A DNA stretch of 64,000 nt from Ramlibacter algicola (GCF_016641735.1 NZ_JAEDAO010000001.1:1054001-1118000), one strand, 5' to 3'; positions 25,277 through 33,780 are shown, counted from the first letter of the stretch. Numbers and translations are program-made. Notes: generated by a model not told the origin, from the letters alone.

Positions 25277-27411
25277 TGCAAGGCGTGGGCGTGCTGGGGC
25301 TGCGCTTCTTCGACAGCCGGCGGTTGCCCGTCCTGCGCCAGTCCGAAGCGGCGGAGTGCGGCCTGGTGTGCCTGGCGATGGTCGCCAGCTACTGGGGGCA
25401 CCGGCTGGACGTCGGTGCGATGCGGCAGCGGTTCGCCGTCTCGCTCAAAGGCACCACGTTGCGCACGCTGCTGTCGATGGCCGAGCGCCTGCACCTGCAG
25501 GCGCGGCCGCTGAAGCTGGACATCGACCACCTCGGCCAGTTGCGGCTTCCCTGCGTGCTGCATTGGGACATGCAGCACTTCGTCGTGCTGAAGTCGGTGA
25601 AGGCGGGCACGGTGGTGATCCACGATCCTGCAGTGGGCGAACGAACGATCCCGATGCAGGAGGTGTCGCGCCGCTTCACGGGCGTCGCCGTCGAATTGGT
25701 GCCGGCGGCCGGATTCGAGCAGCGCGACGAGCGCCAGCGCGTTCGCCTGCGCAGCCTGGTGGGCCGCGTCGTCGGCCTGCGGCGCGGGTTGCTGCAGGTG
25801 CTGGCACTTGCGGCCGCGCTGCAGCTGTGCGCGCTGCTCGGGCCGTTCTACCTGCAGTGGGTGATCGACGAGGCGCTGGTCAGCGCCGATCGCGACCTGG
25901 TCACGGTGCTGGGCACCGGGTTCATCCTGCTGGTGCTGCTGCAGGCCGGCGTCGGCGCGGTTCGCTCGTGGCTGGCCACCGTGCTGACCACGAGCTTCAA
26001 CTTCCAGTGGCTGGGCAACGCGTTCGCGCACCTGCTGCAACTGCCGCTGTCGTGGTTCGAGAAGCGGCACGTGGGCGACGTGGTGTCGCGCTTCGGCTCG
26101 CTGCAGACCGTGCAGCGCACGCTGACCACCCAGAGCGTGGAGGCGGTGCTCGATGGCCTGCTGGTCACCACCACCTTGCTGCTGATGCTGCAGTACAGCG
26201 TCCCCCTCACCATGGTGTCGATCGGCGTCGTCGCCGTGTACGCCGCCTTGCGCTCGCTGCTGTTCACCGCGCTTCGCGGTGCGACCGCCGACCAGATCGT
26301 TGCTTCCGCCAAGCAGCAGACCCACTTCCTCGAATCCGTGCGTGGCGCGCAGGCGGTCCGCCTGTTCAACCGCGCCGACAGCCGCCGCACCGGCTGGATG
26401 AACATGCTGGCCGAGCAGTTCAACGCCGACCTGCGCATCGCCCGCCTCACCATCACGCACCAGGGCGCGCAGGCATTGCTGTTCGGCGGCGAGCGCATCG
26501 CCGTCATCTGGCTCGCCGCGCTGGCGGTGCTGGACGCGCGGTTCACCGTCGGCATGCTGTTCGCGTACACCGGGTTCAAGGACCAGTTCACCCAGCGCGT
26601 GACTGCGCTCGTCGACCGCATCTTCGAGTTCCGCATGCTGCGCCTGCATGCGGAACGCCTGGCCGATGTGCTGCTGGAACCGCCGGAGCCGGCGCACGGC
26701 CCGGACGAAGCCGTGCAGGACGATCGGCCGCCCAGCATCGAGTTGCGCGACGTGGGCTTCCGCTACGCCGACGGCGAGCCGCCGGTGCTGCAAGGCGTGT
26801 CGCTGCGCATCGAACCGGGCGATTGCCTCGCGATCGCGGGCGCGTCCGGATGCGGCAAGACGACGCTCGTGAAAGTGCTGCTCGGGCTGATCGAGCCCAC
26901 CGAAGGCCAGGTGCTCGTCGACGGCCGGCCGCTGCGCCGCTACGGGCTGGTGCGTCACCGTGATCGCGTCGGCACCGTCATGCAGGACGACCAGCTGTTC
27001 ACCGGCACCATCGCCGACAACATCGCTTTCTTCGATCCGTCACCCGAGCTGCAGCGCATCCACGCCTGCGCGCAACTCGCCGCGCTGCACGCCGATATCA
27101 GCGCGATGCCGATGGCGTACTCCACGCTAGTGGGCGACGGCGGCGCCGGGTTGTCGGGCGGGCAGCGCCAGCGCATCCTGCTGGCGCGGGCCTTGTACAA
27201 GCAGCCGCAGGTGCTGGTGCTCGATGAAGCCACCAGCCACCTGGACGTCGCCAACGAGCAGCTCGTGAACGCCGCCATCAAGCAGATCGCCCTGACCCGC
27301 ATCATCGTCGCCCACCGCCCCGACACCATCGCGATGGCGCAGCGTGTCGTCGTCCTGCAGCAGGGCAGGGTGGTGCGTGACTTCCAGCAGCACGTGGCCG
27401 CGGCGGCTTGA
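25276..27411 (+). CDS. Peptidase-containing ABC transporter (CvaB-like, C39)
   Basis: A 711-residue inner-membrane transporter with three parts. Residues 1-140 are a C39 cysteine protease domain with the complete triad: Gln22 and Cys28 in RQSEAAECGLVCLAMVASYW, His101 in QHFVVL and Asp117 in VIHDPAVG. Residues about 165-440 are the transmembrane domain. Residues about 480-711 are the ATPase, with Walker A GASGCGKTT (about 522), signature LSGGQRQR and Walker B VLVLDEATSHLD. Such proteins cut after Gly-Gly of the leader and export the product in one step. All three nearby leader peptides fit this specificity. Confidence 0.96.
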   Translation: MQGVGVLGLRFFDSRRLPVLRQSEAAECGLVCLAMVASYWGHRLDVGAMRQRFAVSLKGTTLRTLLSMAERLHLQARPLKLDIDHLGQLRLPCVLHWDMQHFVVLKSVKAGTVVIHDPAVGERTIPMQEVSRRFTGVAVELVPAAGFEQRDERQRVRLRSLVGRVVGLRRGLLQVLALAAALQLCALLGPFYLQWVIDEALVSADRDLVTVLGTGFILLVLLQAGVGAVRSWLATVLTTSFNFQWLGNAFAHLLQLPLSWFEKRHVGDVVSRFGSLQTVQRTLTTQSVEAVLDGLLVTTTLLLMLQYSVPLTMVSIGVVAVYAALRSLLFTALRGATADQIVASAKQQTHFLESVRGAQAVRLFNRADSRRTGWMNMLAEQFNADLRIARLTITHQGAQALLFGGERIAVIWLAALAVLDARFTVGMLFAYTGFKDQFTQRVTALVDRIFEFRMLRLHAERLADVLLEPPEPAHGPDEAVQDDRPPSIELRDVGFRYADGEPPVLQGVSLRIEPGDCLAIAGASGCGKTTLVKVLLGLIEPTEGQVLVDGRPLRRYGLVRHRDRVGTVMQDDQLFTGTIADNIAFFDPSPELQRIHACAQLAALHADISAMPMAYSTLVGDGGAGLSGGQRQRILLARALYKQPQVLVLDEATSHLDVANEQLVNAAIKQIALTRIIVAHRPDTIAMAQRVVVLQQGRVVRDFQQHVAAAA

Positions 27412-27421
27412 GGGCTCGAGG

Positions 27422-27552
27422 CCGTCATTCCGCACCTCCTCCGTCATCCCCGCGAAGGCGGGGATCCATCGCTTCCGTCTCCCCCTCTTTGGGCACCTCA
27501 TCGTCCGCCTCGTGGATGCCAGGCTGCACACCGTCGCCACACAGTGAAAGCG
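27422..27552. repeat. Dispersed palindromic repeat (partial unit)
   Basis: GTCATTCCGCAC and GTCATCCCCGCGAAGGCGGGGATCC (27443-27467) followed by CATCGCTTCCGTCTCC and later AGTGAAAGCG. This is a first hairpin and degraded spacer of the common unit, placed between the transporter gene and peptide 2. Confidence 0.75.
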
Positions 27553-27591
27553 AACACTGCGTCGGTGTTCGAACCAACCAAGGAGATTGCA

Positions 27592-27759
27592 ATGCAAGAA
27601 CTGGATTGCGCCGAAGTGGAGCAGGTCGCCGGTGGCCTGGCGTTCTATTACTACACGCCGCCTGCTCCCTACAACGCCAACGTCCTCAGTGACATCCAGG
27701 CGGGCTCGCGCGCGGCCGGCGAGTACGACAACCCGAACCCGCTGGACTGGGCGGTCTAG
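27592..27759 (+). CDS. Double-glycine-leader peptide 2 (candidate microcin precursor)
   Basis: A 55-residue peptide with a 15-residue leader MQELDCAEVEQVAGG and a 40-residue predicted product. The product is aromatic and proline-rich at its start (LAFYYYTPPAPYNANV) and acidic toward its end, terminating in PLDWAV, with no Cys. The start ATG 27592 has a strong AAGGAG site 7 bases upstream. The leader is nearly the same as that of peptide 3, and both peptides are exactly 55 residues, which suggests duplication of the leader with divergent products. No known family is recognised in the mature part. Confidence 0.8.
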   Translation: MQELDCAEVEQVAGGLAFYYYTPPAPYNANVLSDIQAGSRAAGEYDNPNPLDWAV

Positions 27760-27933
27760 CCGGATCGGCAGCCTCTCCTGTTGGATGAGGCCTCGCAGCC
27801 GCTTCCTCCAGGGAACGGATGCCGTCCGCGCAACAGCTTCCGAAGATGGCTTTGTCTGCGGCTGGACTGCGGACTACCATGGCGAGCATCTTCCTTCGGT
27901 GCTCGTCTTCTCTCAACCTTCTAGGAGATAGCG

Positions 27934-28101
27934 ATGCAAGAACTGAACATGCAAGAAGTCGAGCAAGTCAGTGGTGGTAGGACGCTCACGGAGTGGGGAC
28001 AGGACCTCATCGGCCTGCTCGGAATGGTCGGCGACATCCAGAATGCGCTGATCGATGCGATCGTCGACGTCGCATGTACGGCGACCACCGAGTGCCGGTG
28101 A
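27934..28101 (+). CDS. Double-glycine-leader peptide 3 (candidate microcin precursor)
   Basis: A 55-residue peptide with leader MQELNMQEVEQVSGG and a 40-residue product. The product contains a hydrophobic, helix-prone stretch with small residues (DLIGLLGMVGDIQNALIDAI) and a C-terminal C-x5-C pair (CTATTEC) that could form a disulfide. This is the layout of a pore-forming class II microcin or bacteriocin. AGGAG lies 7 bases before ATG 27934. An intrinsic terminator follows 5 bp after the stop. The gap 27760-27933 contains no other convincing precursor. Confidence 0.82.
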   Translation: MQELNMQEVEQVSGGRTLTEWGQDLIGLLGMVGDIQNALIDAIVDVACTATTECR

Positions 28102-28106
28102 TCCAA

Positions 28107-28128
28107 GGGGGCAAAAGCCCCCTTTTTT
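28107..28128 (+). terminator. Rho-independent terminator after peptide 3
   Basis: GGGGGC (28107-28112), loop AAAA, GCCCCC (28117-28122) and a run of six T (28123-28128). A perfect 6-bp GC stem with T-tract, typical intrinsic terminator. It would end the peptide transcript before the CPBP gene, whose start is only 10 bp further on, so that gene is expressed by partial read-through or its own promoter. Confidence 0.92.
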
Positions 28129-28138
28129 CTCTCTGAGC

Positions 28139-28909
28139 ATGGCCCAGCCAATCGGTCCCATCAAAGCCGTCCTTGCGACGACGTTGTGTTTCCTCTTCGC
28201 CAGCTTTGGGGCTGGAGCAGCGAAGCAATTCGGTGCTCCGGCGGAAGTCGCGACGCTGCTGCTCCCAATGCTGCTTTTGCTGATTGGTGTCGGGATGCTC
28301 TTCTCGGCAGGCCTGCGGGCATTTCCCAAGTCCCCTCCAGCGCCAAGCGCGATTGCCAAGTGTCTGATTCTCGGCTTTGCGACTGCGGCCTTGAACGTCA
28401 GCGTCATCCTCAGCGCCCATAGTGGTTCGCCCGTTGAAGAAAGCGCGAGGCCGGGACTCCAATACTTGCTCGCAGCCGGGGTTCTTGGTCCTTTGTCGGA
28501 AGAGATCCTCTTCGTGGGATTTCTGTTCTCGTCGCTTCGAACTAAGTTGAAGCTGCCTCTGGCGACTGCCGTTGTCGCGATATTGTTTTCGATTGCTCAC
28601 GCGCCCAGCAATGCACTCAGCTTAGAAGCGCGGTTGATCTACATGGTCAATTCTTGCCTCCTGTTTGAGTATTCCATGAACCTCTCGTTGAACGTGATCG
28701 CCCATATGTTGGGCAATGGCTTGACCGTTCTTAGCTACTCAGAGATTCCGTGGCTCGAAGCAGCCTCGAGAGGGCACTCTAGTGAGTTGATGCTTCTCCC
28801 CGTGTTCTTCCTTGGAGTTCTCGTCGCGCTGGCTTGGACGACGTTCGCAGGTGTGCGAGTTCGCGACCGAAGTACTCGAATTTCGGAATCCGGTCCGGCC
28901 CCGGGCTGA
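28139..28909 (+). CDS. CPBP-family intramembrane protein (candidate immunity)
   Basis: A 256-residue multi-pass membrane protein with about seven hydrophobic segments and CPBP (CAAX protease and bacteriocin-processing) motifs: Glu121-Glu122 in GPLSEEILFVGFLF, F150-x3-H154 in FSIAH and H189-x3-N193 in HMLGN. The Arg normally closing the first motif (EExxxR) is Val126 here, so activity may be altered. CPBP proteins are known self-immunity factors in several class II bacteriocin loci, and the position next to leader peptides fits that. Base composition is clearly lower in GC than flanking genes, a sign of transfer. ATG 28139 is chosen; no strong ribosome site is visible. Confidence 0.85.
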   Translation: MAQPIGPIKAVLATTLCFLFASFGAGAAKQFGAPAEVATLLLPMLLLLIGVGMLFSAGLRAFPKSPPAPSAIAKCLILGFATAALNVSVILSAHSGSPVEESARPGLQYLLAAGVLGPLSEEILFVGFLFSSLRTKLKLPLATAVVAILFSIAHAPSNALSLEARLIYMVNSCLLFEYSMNLSLNVIAHMLGNGLTVLSYSEIPWLEAASRGHSSELMLLPVFFLGVLVALAWTTFAGVRVRDRSTRISESGPAPG

Positions 28910-29003
28910 TTTCAACGCTGCGCAGCCAGATGCGCTCGAGCGCGTCTGGACGCCAGCCGCCCCGCCTCGCATACGATCTCCCCTCCCACAACAAGGAGAC
29001 GTG

Positions 29004-29981
29004 ATGCTTACCCGCCGCCACCTGACCTCTGCGCTCGCTTTCGCGGCCCTCGCCGCCGCCACCGGCACCGCCTTCTCCCAGCCCGCCACCTACCCGTCCA
29101 AGCCGATCCGCTGGCTCGTGCCGTATCCGGCGGGCGGTGGCTCGGACTTCCTGGCGCGCACCATCGGGCAGCAGCTGTCCACGCTGGTCGGCCAGCCCGT
29201 GCTTGTGGACAACAAGCCGGGGGGCAACACCGCGATCGCGGCGTCGGAAGTGGCGCGCGCGCCGGCCGACGGCTACACGATCTTGTCGGCGGACAACGGC
29301 ACGATGGTGTTCAACACCGCGCTGTACTCCAAGCTCACCTACAACCCGCAGACCGAGCTGGTGCCGGTCACGCTCATGGGCAAGTTCCCGATGATCCTGG
29401 TCGCCGGTCCCGGCACGGACGCCAAGGACGCGAAGGACTTCATCGCCAAGGCCAAGGGCCGCACCACCAACTACGGCTCCGCTGGCGCGGGCAGCCCGCA
29501 CCACCTGGCGATGGAGCTGCTGAAGGTGAGCGCCGGCCTCAACATGGTCCACGTGCCGTACCGCGGCGCGGCGCCGGCACTGACGGACCTGGCCGGCGGC
29601 CAGATCCCGGTGATGATGGTCGATCTGGCCGCCGGCGCCGGCTTCATCAAGGGCGGCAAAGTCCGCGCGCTGGCGGTGGCCAACCCCACGCGCCTGCCGC
29701 AGCTGCCCGACGTGCCGACGTTCGCCGAGCTCGGGTTCAAGAACGTCGAAGCCGCCGCGCAGGTCGGCCTGGTCGCGCCCGCGGGCACGCCGGCCGACGT
29801 GGTCAACACGCTGCAGAAGCAGGTGGCCGCGGCGATCAACACGCCGGCCATCCGCCAGAAGCTGGTGGACTTCGGCATCGAGCCGGTGGCCAGCACGCCG
29901 CAGGCGTACGCGGACCTGATCAAGGACGAGGTCACGCGCTGGCACAAGCTGATTCGCGACCAGAAGATCTCGCTCGACTGA
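29004..29981 (+). CDS. Bug-family (TctC) periplasmic binding protein
   Basis: A 325-residue solute receptor. A Tat/Sec-like signal (RRHLTSALAFAALAAATG) precedes the mature start YPSKPIRWLVPYPAGGGSDFLAR, the classic Bug motif; further conserved text is GQPVLVDNKPGGN and HVPYRGAAPALTDLAGGQI. Bug proteins bind carboxylates, amino acids or aromatic acids, and most are orphan receptors expanded in Burkholderiales. No TctAB genes are adjacent. ATG 29004 follows AAGGAGA. Ligand unknown. Confidence 0.94.
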   Translation: MLTRRHLTSALAFAALAAATGTAFSQPATYPSKPIRWLVPYPAGGGSDFLARTIGQQLSTLVGQPVLVDNKPGGNTAIAASEVARAPADGYTILSADNGTMVFNTALYSKLTYNPQTELVPVTLMGKFPMILVAGPGTDAKDAKDFIAKAKGRTTNYGSAGAGSPHHLAMELLKVSAGLNMVHVPYRGAAPALTDLAGGQIPVMMVDLAAGAGFIKGGKVRALAVANPTRLPQLPDVPTFAELGFKNVEAAAQVGLVAPAGTPADVVNTLQKQVAAAINTPAIRQKLVDFGIEPVASTPQAYADLIKDEVTRWHKLIRDQKISLD

Positions 29982-30124
29982 GCGCCGTGGCAGCGCGCGG
30001 CCCGTGCCGCGCGCTGTCACGCTGCTGCCTCGACGGTGCGCAGCTCGCGCATCGTGTGGCGCGGAAAACGATGGGCTGGACCCAGTCGGGTAGCCGTCAG
30101 CATGCGCTCCCAGAATGCGCGGCG

Positions 30125-30406
30125 ATGACACTCGACACCTTGCTCACCATCTGGCGGTCGGCCGACGATCGCGCGCGCTACTGGGAGCATGAATTGCGCA
30201 TCCTGCTCGAGGAGCAGCCCGACGGCGCGGGGCCGGACCTGCTGCACGTCGCGCGCGTGTTGCAGATGCGGCAGGATGAGCAGCAAGCGCTGCACCTGGT
30301 GGTCGGCATGATCGGACGCTACCTGCCGCGCGGTTGGCGCCGCGCCCTGGATGCGGTGCACCACCGCGCATCCGAGCCCACGCAGCCACTGCCGCAGGAC
30401 GCGTGA
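30125..30406 (+). CDS. Small hypothetical protein
   Basis: A 93-residue soluble, helix-rich protein (TIWRSADDRARYWEHELRIL, LHVARVLQMRQDEQQALHLVV) with no membrane segment or known motif that I recognise. It lies in the gap between the Bug receptor and the convergent GAF/Fis regulator. Codon use looks coding (strong G/C at third positions). The ribosome site is weak, so the start is uncertain. Confidence 0.5.
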   Translation: MTLDTLLTIWRSADDRARYWEHELRILLEEQPDGAGPDLLHVARVLQMRQDEQQALHLVVGMIGRYLPRGWRRALDAVHHRASEPTQPLPQDA

Positions 30407-30418
30407 CGGCGCGGTAGG

Positions 30419-31525
30419 TCAGCGCGTGTTGCGCTGGCCCAGCTTGCGGTACACCGTCGCGCGGCTGATGCCCAGCTGCTGCGCGGCCTTGGCGACGTTG
30501 CCCTTGGCGTCGCGCACCGCCTGCCTGATCAACTCCGTCTCCAGGTCCTTCAGCGGCAGCTTCTGGCCCACGGCCGCGGGGGCTGCGCGCAGTTCGGCGC
30601 CCGCGCCCTGCGCCAGCACCTGCACCGTCAGGCCCGACCACAGCGGCACTTCGATCGCGCGTTCTTGGTCCGCGGCATCGAACAACGATTCCCACGCGCA
30701 CGCCAGCACCTCGCTGCAATGCACGCGCGGCTGCAGCGCGGGCGCCGCCAGCATCTCGCGCGCGGCACCGTTGCTACCGACGATCCAGCCGTCGCGGTCC
30801 ACCGCCACCAGTCCCTGGTGGTCCGAGCCGAAGTCGCAGCCCGGCCAGTTGAGGCGCAGCAGCAGCGCATGCGGGCGCGCGAGCAGCAGCGCGTCCTCGA
30901 TGCCGTGCGCCGCCTGCTGCACGAGGTGCTTGAGCTCGGGCCGCTCGGCGGCGTCGATGCCGGTCAGGTCCAGCATGCCAACGCTGCCGCCTTCGGGCCC
31001 GAACAGCGGCGCGCCCGCGCAGCTGTAGCAACTGGTGTCGTCGAAGAAGTGTTCGCCGCGATGCAGCCACACGGGGTGTCGCTCGGCGAGCGCGGCGCCG
31101 ATGGCGGTCGTGCCCACCGCGCGCTCGGACAGGTCCACGCCGACGCGCGTGATGAGGCTGGCGCGCCGGTCGCTGCGGTCGATGAGGCCGTCGACGCCGA
31201 CGACCGTGCCGTGCGCGTCGGTGAGGATGGCGAAGTAGCGCGTGCCCGCGATCGCGCGGGCCAGCCGCGACATCACAGGGCGGGCGGCCTGCAGCAGTGC
31301 ATGGTTGGCGTCTTCTGTGCGGCGGCGCGCCTGCTCGGGCAGCACGTCGAAGGCGACGCGCTGGGCGGGCCGCTGGCCCATGGCCAGGCAGCGGCGCCAC
31401 GATTGCTCGATCCAGCGCGGGCCCGTCCCTGCGGCGACCATCCCATCCGTGGGCGAGCGTTGCTCGGCCAGCACCGCTTGCCGGGCGCGCTGGATGGACT
31501 GCAGCCGGGCCGCTTCGTGCAGCAT
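30419..31525 (-). CDS. GAF/Fis-type transcriptional regulator lacking the AAA+ domain
   Basis: A 368-residue regulator resembling AcoR-type sigma-54 activators at both ends. An N-terminal region with WRRCLAMGQRP, a GAF-like sensory domain (GTTAIGAALAERHPVWLHRGEHFF, then DTSCYSCAGAPLFGPEG), and a C-terminal Fis-type helix-turn-helix (VAKAAQQLGISRATVYRKLG). The central AAA+ domain (GESGTGKE-type Walker A, GAFTGA loop) is absent, so it cannot remodel sigma-54 polymerase by itself. It is divergent from the TonB receptor gene with 90 bp between, which makes that gene a probable target (inference). ATG 31525 follows AAGGAG. Confidence 0.88.
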   Translation of the reverse strand: MLHEAARLQSIQRARQAVLAEQRSPTDGMVAAGTGPRWIEQSWRRCLAMGQRPAQRVAFDVLPEQARRRTEDANHALLQAARPVMSRLARAIAGTRYFAILTDAHGTVVGVDGLIDRSDRRASLITRVGVDLSERAVGTTAIGAALAERHPVWLHRGEHFFDDTSCYSCAGAPLFGPEGGSVGMLDLTGIDAAERPELKHLVQQAAHGIEDALLLARPHALLLRLNWPGCDFGSDHQGLVAVDRDGWIVGSNGAAREMLAAPALQPRVHCSEVLACAWESLFDAADQERAIEVPLWSGLTVQVLAQGAGAELRAAPAAVGQKLPLKDLETELIRQAVRDAKGNVAKAAQQLGISRATVYRKLGQRNTR

Positions 31526-31615
31526 GTCGTCTCCTTGGCTGGTTGGGCTGGCGCGCGCAGAATCGCCTGCACGGCACCCGCGCCCACTGTGGCACGGACA
31601 CAATACCCGAGCAAC

Positions 31616-33766
31616 ATGCCCCAGCCATCCTTCGCCCGTGCACCGTCGCTCGCCGCCACCCTGCTCGCACTGGCGCCGTGCTTGCATGCACAAGAAGCGA
31701 CTGAAGCCGCCGATGCGGTCGTGCTGCGGCCAGTCACGGTGACGGTCACGCCGGGCGTGCCGCAGCTGGCATTCGACACGCCGGCATCGATCGACGTGAT
31801 CGGCGGCGCGGCGCTGCGCGATGGCCAACTCGGCGTCAACGTGTCCGAGTCGCTCGTGCGCGCGCCGGGCGTGACGGCGCTGAATCGGCAGAACTACGCG
31901 CAGGACCTGCAGGTGTCGATCCGCGGCTATGGCGCGCGGTCCACGTTCGGCGTGCGGGGGCTGCGGCTGTACACCGACGGCATTCCCGCGACGGCGCCCG
32001 ACGGCCAGGGGCAGGTGTCGCACTTCGACCTGCTGACGGCGGATCGGCTGGAGGTGCTGCGCGGGCCGTTCTCGGCGCTGTACGGCAATGCGTCCGGCGG
32101 CGTGATCAATCTCATCACTGCCGATGGCGGGCCGGACACCGTGCTCGAAGCGGGCGGCGCGGTCGGTGCCGACGGCGTGCAGCGCACGACGCTGCGCGCG
32201 TCGGGCCAGCAGGGCGCGCTGCAATACAACGTGGGCGCCAGCCGCTTCGACACCGACGGTGCAAGGCCGCACAGTGCGGCGCGCCGCGACGCGCTCAACG
32301 CCAAGCTGAAGTGGACGCTCAACGAGGACACGCGCCTGAGCGTCGTGGCCAACCACGTGCACATCCCGGATGCGCAGGACCCGTTGGGGCTCACGCGTGC
32401 CGAGCTGCAGGCGAACCCGCGGCAGGCCACCGCGGCAGCCACGCAGTTCGACACGCGCAAGACGGTGGGGCAGTCGCAGGTCGGTGCGATCTTCGAACAG
32501 CGCTTGTCGTCCGCGCAGTCGCTCAAGGTCACCGGCTGGACCGGCACACGGTCCACCGTGCAGTTCCAGTCGATCCCGGTCGGCACGCAGGCGGCGCCGA
32601 CCAGCCCGGGCGGCGTCATCGACCTGGACCGCAGTTTCAGCGGCCTCGATGCGCAGTGGACCCTTCGCACGCGCGCGCTCGACGTGCCGTTGGCGCTGAC
32701 CGTCGGCTTGACGGGCGAGCAGCTGCGCGAGAACCGGCAAGGCTTCCAGAACTTCATCGGCAGCGGCGCGGCGCAGGTACTGGGCGTGCGTGGCGCGCTG
32801 CGCCGTGACGAGCGCAACACGGCGCGCACCTTCGACCAGTATGCACAGGGCGTCTGGAACTTCGAGCGCTGGTCGCTCACCGCGGGCCTGCGGCATTCGT
32901 CGATCCGTTTCGAATCGGGCGACCGCTACCTGGCCAACGGCGACGACAGCGGCGCGGTGCGCTTCGGTGCGACCACGCCGGTGCTGGGCGTCGTGTGGCG
33001 CGCGAGCCCGACGACCAATCTGTACGCGTCGGCGGGGCGCGGCTTCGAGACGCCGACGCTGAATGAGCTGTCGTACCGCCAGGGCGGCGCCGGCCTCAAC
33101 TTCGCCTTGCAGCCTGCGCGCAGCCGGCAGGTGGAGGCTGGCGTGAAGACGGAGTTCGGCGAAGCGGGGCGGCTGAACTTCGCGCTGTTCGAAGCGCGCA
33201 CCAGCGACGAGATCGCCGTGCTGTCCAACACCGGCGGGCGCAGCACCTTCCGCAACGCGGGGCGCACGTTGCGGCAAGGCGTGGAGTTGTCGCATGCGGC
33301 GCAGTGGCGCGGCGGCTGGTCGACGCTGCTGTCGGCCACGCAGCTGCGCGCCGTGTACCAGGATGCGTTCCTCACCTGCGGCCCCGCGCCCTGTGCGGTG
33401 CCGGCGCTTCCCGTCGCCGCGGGCAACCGCCTCCCGGGCATTCCGCGAGCGTCGCTGTACGGCGAACTCGCGTGGGCGCACAAGCCGTGGGGTCTGGGCG
33501 TGGCGGCCGAAGTGCGTCACCAGGGGCGCATGGCGGTCGACGATCGCAACACGGATGAAGTGGGTGCATCGACGCAACTCGCCTTGCGCGCGACGCTGGA
33601 GCAGAAGAGCGGGCGCTGGACGTTGCGCGAGTTCGTGCGCGTGGACAACGCCACCGACCGGCAGTTCGTCGGCTCGGCGATCGTCAACGAGGGGAACGGC
33701 CGCTACTTCGAGCCGGGGCCGGGGCGGACGTGGCTGCTGGGGGTGACTGCGTCGTTGAAGCTGTGA
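31616..33766 (+). CDS. TonB-dependent outer-membrane receptor
   Basis: A 716-residue siderophore/vitamin-type receptor. A signal peptide ends near CLHAQ. The plug domain follows (SIDVIGGAALRDGQLG, VSIRGYGARSTFGVRGLRLY, DRLEVLRGPFSALYGNASGGVINLI), then a 22-strand barrel with a terminal strand WLLGVTASLKL. This resembles PupA/FecA-like receptors for ferric complexes, but the ligand cannot be told. The upstream divergent GAF/Fis protein may control it. ATG 31616 lacks a strong ribosome site. Confidence 0.94.
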   Translation: MPQPSFARAPSLAATLLALAPCLHAQEATEAADAVVLRPVTVTVTPGVPQLAFDTPASIDVIGGAALRDGQLGVNVSESLVRAPGVTALNRQNYAQDLQVSIRGYGARSTFGVRGLRLYTDGIPATAPDGQGQVSHFDLLTADRLEVLRGPFSALYGNASGGVINLITADGGPDTVLEAGGAVGADGVQRTTLRASGQQGALQYNVGASRFDTDGARPHSAARRDALNAKLKWTLNEDTRLSVVANHVHIPDAQDPLGLTRAELQANPRQATAAATQFDTRKTVGQSQVGAIFEQRLSSAQSLKVTGWTGTRSTVQFQSIPVGTQAAPTSPGGVIDLDRSFSGLDAQWTLRTRALDVPLALTVGLTGEQLRENRQGFQNFIGSGAAQVLGVRGALRRDERNTARTFDQYAQGVWNFERWSLTAGLRHSSIRFESGDRYLANGDDSGAVRFGATTPVLGVVWRASPTTNLYASAGRGFETPTLNELSYRQGGAGLNFALQPARSRQVEAGVKTEFGEAGRLNFALFEARTSDEIAVLSNTGGRSTFRNAGRTLRQGVELSHAAQWRGGWSTLLSATQLRAVYQDAFLTCGPAPCAVPALPVAAGNRLPGIPRASLYGELAWAHKPWGLGVAAEVRHQGRMAVDDRNTDEVGASTQLALRATLEQKSGRWTLREFVRVDNATDRQFVGSAIVNEGNGRYFEPGPGRTWLLGVTASLKL

Positions 33767-33780
33767 GCGGCGGGCGGCCC

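Noticed and set aside
27760-27933. Possible fourth precursor peptide between peptides 2 and 3.
   Set aside because: Open frames exist but none has a ribosome site together with a Gly-Gly leader.
29982-30124. CGCGCGGCCCGTGCCGCGCG palindrome after the Bug receptor gene as a terminator.
   Set aside because: There is an inverted repeat but no T-run, and the gap is GC-rich throughout.
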